DNA of 32,182 bases, from IMG/VR virus record IMGVR_UViG_3300029981_000040, positions 1-32,182 of that record, one strand, 5' to 3'. This stretch comes from a virus. Positions within the stretch are counted from its first letter, which is position 1; every line of letters starts with the position of its first letter. Both the position numbers and the translations under genes were made by a program. This document shows positions 30,329 through 32,182 of the stretch, one piece after another. The notes under the pieces were generated by a model. The model was not told the DNA's origin, made no database searches, and saw only the letters and a program-made list of their open reading frames with translations.

Positions 30329-30970
30329 ATGAAAGAGACACCGTTATTATTCAAGGCTGAAATGGTCAAGGCCCTGCTCGCTGGCATGAAAACGCAGACC
30401 CGGCGCATTATCAAGCCACAACCAACCGGTTGGAAGCAGTGTCAGAACTTCTTTGAACCCTATTATTGGGCCTGGTGTGTGAAAAATGATCAGGATTGGA
30501 GCCAGGAACGCAAATGCCCATACGGTTGGATTGGCGATCATATTTGGGTGAAAGAGACATGGCAACCGCATCCTGAAGCTGGCTCGAAAGATGATGATAT
30601 TTTCATTCCGAGTAATGCCATTGTTTACGCTGCCGATTTGAGCGCAGAAGATTTTAAGTTGTCGAGACCCTGGAAATCATCAATGTTTATGCCACGCGTG
30701 GCCAGTCGTATCATGCTCGAAATCATAGATATTCGCGTGCAGTGTGTACAGAAAATCAGCGAATCAGACGCGATAGCTGAAGGTCTGCAAATAGACAACG
30801 AAGGTTATTATTTTGTAGATACGAGGGCTCCCCAAGATAGACATTATGGAAAGTCAGCTAAAAAAGTGTATAGCGTTTTATGGGATGAAATCAACTTTGG
30901 CCGCGGCTATGGTTGGGATTTCAATCCCTGGGTATGGGTGATCGAATTTAAGCTTATGGAGAAAATCTAA
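30329..30970 (+). CDS. ASCH-domain-like phage protein
   Basis: A 213-aa protein with AAGGAG upstream. The N-terminus LLFKAEMVKALLAGMKTQTR followed by RIIKPQP, then GDHIWVKETW and MFMPRVASRIMLEI, is the hallmark of a widespread phage family that begins with the ASCH (PUA-like, RNA-binding) fold. Its biological role is unclear. The stop overlaps the next start (TAATG at 30968-30972), as commonly happens for this pair of phage genes. Confidence 0.85.
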   Translation: MKETPLLFKAEMVKALLAGMKTQTRRIIKPQPTGWKQCQNFFEPYYWAWCVKNDQDWSQERKCPYGWIGDHIWVKETWQPHPEAGSKDDDIFIPSNAIVYAADLSAEDFKLSRPWKSSMFMPRVASRIMLEIIDIRVQCVQKISESDAIAEGLQIDNEGYYFVDTRAPQDRHYGKSAKKVYSVLWDEINFGRGYGWDFNPWVWVIEFKLMEKI

Positions 30971-31904
30971 TGCCGACTAAAACGAAAATTGAATGGGCGG
31001 ATTACATCAGTAACCCGATCAGGGCTGAGTATGACCGTATCCCCTGACAGGTGGTAATAAGGCGATCAGGACCGGTCACGCCTGTGTAAAATTATCTGAA
31101 GGCTGCGCCAATTGTTGGGCCAGCACTTTCAACGTACGCCTGGGCACAGGATTGTCTTACACAGTTCAAAATCTTGAGAAGGTGACCAATTACCTGGATA
31201 CCAAGGAACTTGAACGATTGCGTAATTTCCGGCCACGGGGACCATTTAAGAATGGTCGTTCCAGACCCATACTCTTTATTTGCGACATGATTGATTTGTT
31301 GGGAGAATGGCAAGATTCTCGCCACATCAAGGCTGTTTTTGATGTCATGGCCACCAGAAACTATATTGATTTTGTAGTGCTGACCAAACGCATTGACTGG
31401 GCAGCGCAATGGCTGAGCCAGTATGTTACGAGCAACGGTCATCCCCTTATCAGCACCGGTTATGCCCCGCAGAATATTATCATCGGTACCAGCGTGGAAA
31501 ATCAAAAACGGGCTGATGAGCGCAGGCAGCCCCTGCAGGTGATCAGTCAATTGGGCTTTCGCACGCTGGTTTCCTATGAACCGGCGCTGGGCATGGTGGA
31601 TTGGGGCAAAGGAAACTGGAACTTCTTGAACTGGCTGATCTGTGGCGGAGAAAGCGGGAATAAAGCCAGGCCGATGAACCCGGATTGGGCCAGGGCCGCG
31701 CGCGACTTTGCCTATATCCAGGATATTCCATTTTTTTTCAAGCAATGGGGTGAATGGCGGCCGGTGAATGACCTGGTCAGAGTAGGCATTCAGACTTTCA
31801 AGAACAAACCGCAGTTGGTTGATGATGTCATGATGGTAAAGATTGGCAAGGCTTTAGCCGGTCATGAACTGGATCGAACCAGGTGGCGGCAGGTGATCAA
31901 ATGA
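30970..31904 (+). pseudogene. Phage Gp37/Gp68 (DUF5131) family gene, frameshifted
   Basis: The N-terminal frame reads MPTKTKIEWADYISNPIRAE and stops at TGA 31045-31047. The family continues in the -1 frame from about 31041: PLTGGNKAIRTGHACVKLSE, then GCANCWA with the C-x6-C-x2-C cysteine cluster, on to the end at 31904. Re-reading one C in the CCCC run at 31041-31044 restores the whole protein (about 311 aa). Either one C has been lost in a homopolymer (mutation or sequencing error), or the shift is programmed. No classic slippery heptamer is present, so an indel is likelier. The 3' part has a TTG start at 31152 but would lack the cysteines. Confidence 0.8.
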
Positions 31905-32113
31905 CTCATCATTACATTGGCGGCAAAGGCAAGCCCGCCAGGGATACACCACCAGCCACCCACAAGCGCGAACGCTGGGTCCCTGATCAGGTGATGGTGG
32001 AAAATATCATCGCAGATTGGACCCCAGAGCAGCGCCGCGAACTGGCATATTCCATCCTGGGAGAATGGGCGCGCGCGGCCTGGAACAAGCACGCCCGGGA
32101 AACTATACACTAA
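31901..32113 (+). CDS. Small basic protein at the operon end
   Basis: A 70-aa protein, ATGA-coupled to the DUF5131 gene. Basic N-terminus (MTHHYIGGKGKPARDTPPAT), then a helical, Trp-rich C-terminus (WTPEQRRELAYSILGEWARAA). No family recognised. It is the last gene before a strong terminator. Confidence 0.65.
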   Translation: MTHHYIGGKGKPARDTPPATHKRERWVPDQVMVENIIADWTPEQRRELAYSILGEWARAAWNKHARETIH

Positions 32114-32117
32114 AGAC

Positions 32118-32147
32118 AAAAAACGCCCTGTTAGCAGGGTGTTTTTC
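32118..32147 (+). terminator. Intrinsic terminator at the end of the early/accessory operon
   Basis: AAAACGCCCTG (32120-32130) and CAGGGTGTTTT (32135-32145) form an 11-bp stem with one G-U pair and a TTAG loop, followed by T-rich sequence. The remaining bases to 32182 are AT-rich without a gene. Confidence 0.85.
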
Positions 32148-32182
32148 TTTAAATTAATATAGTAGATAAAGTTAATAAATAA

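Noticed and set aside
31092-31745. A 217-aa reading frame antisense to the DUF5131 gene
   Set aside because: The opposite strand shows clear family sequence; the antisense frame has no ribosome site or recognisable domain.

Overview
The window looks like most of a temperate tailed-phage (siphovirus-type) genome that also carries a conjugation-like DNA-transfer block. The host is probably a member of Chloroflexota, class Anaerolineae. That is an inference from protein style only: a lipoprotein rich in Thr-Ala repeats (TATATP, TATMEA), a TPR / zinc-ribbon / single-TM protein, and short conserved proteins beside an FtsK-type ATPase. No rRNA, tRNA or clear host housekeeping gene is present.

Region 1 (1-9976, rightward) is a late structural operon. 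It holds the end of an unidentified gene, a MuF-like minor head protein, a tail-completion-type protein, the tail tube, a tail assembly chaperone with a probable frameshift extension, the tape measure, a distal-tail-type protein, a large hub/tip protein with a PKD-like domain, and a tail fibre ending in a lectin-like domain. It closes at a strong bidirectional terminator. Portal, major capsid and terminase must lie upstream of the window; no lysis gene is recognised.

Region 2 (10013-14070) is the lysogeny and cargo block: a leftward large serine integrase, a small Lys/Pro-rich protein, three membrane or zinc-ribbon proteins, and a leftward XRE-type repressor. The repressor faces an early promoter that has been duplicated as a 40-bp tandem repeat.

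Region 3 (14099-22077) is a rightward early operon of small genes, many joined by ATGA or TAATG overlaps. Two small paralogous genes sit on the opposite strand inside it. It then carries a complete tyrosine recombinase, a small P-loop ATPase, a Spo11/TopoVI-A-like protein with no visible B subunit (a Mini-A candidate), and a Mom-like DNA-modification candidate.

Region 4 (22078-25706) is the replication block: an origin-like intergenic segment, a DnaG-like primase that has lost its zinc ligands, a helicase-type ATPase, and a second intergenic segment with nested hairpins.

Region 5 (25707-29529) is the transfer-like block: two membrane-anchored proteins, a HerA/FtsK-type translocase whose 3' end carries repeated GGTCTGGAC motifs, a four-TM protein with a Cys/His tail, and a small conserved protein. 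Region 6 (29526-32182) holds accessory phage genes: an ASCH-like protein, a frameshifted Gp37/Gp68 (DUF5131) gene and a terminator.

The most unusual aspects are the coexistence of a phage tail operon with a translocase/lipoprotein block resembling actinobacterial double-stranded DNA transfer elements, two integrases of unrelated families, and a Spo11-like protein beside a small ATPase.
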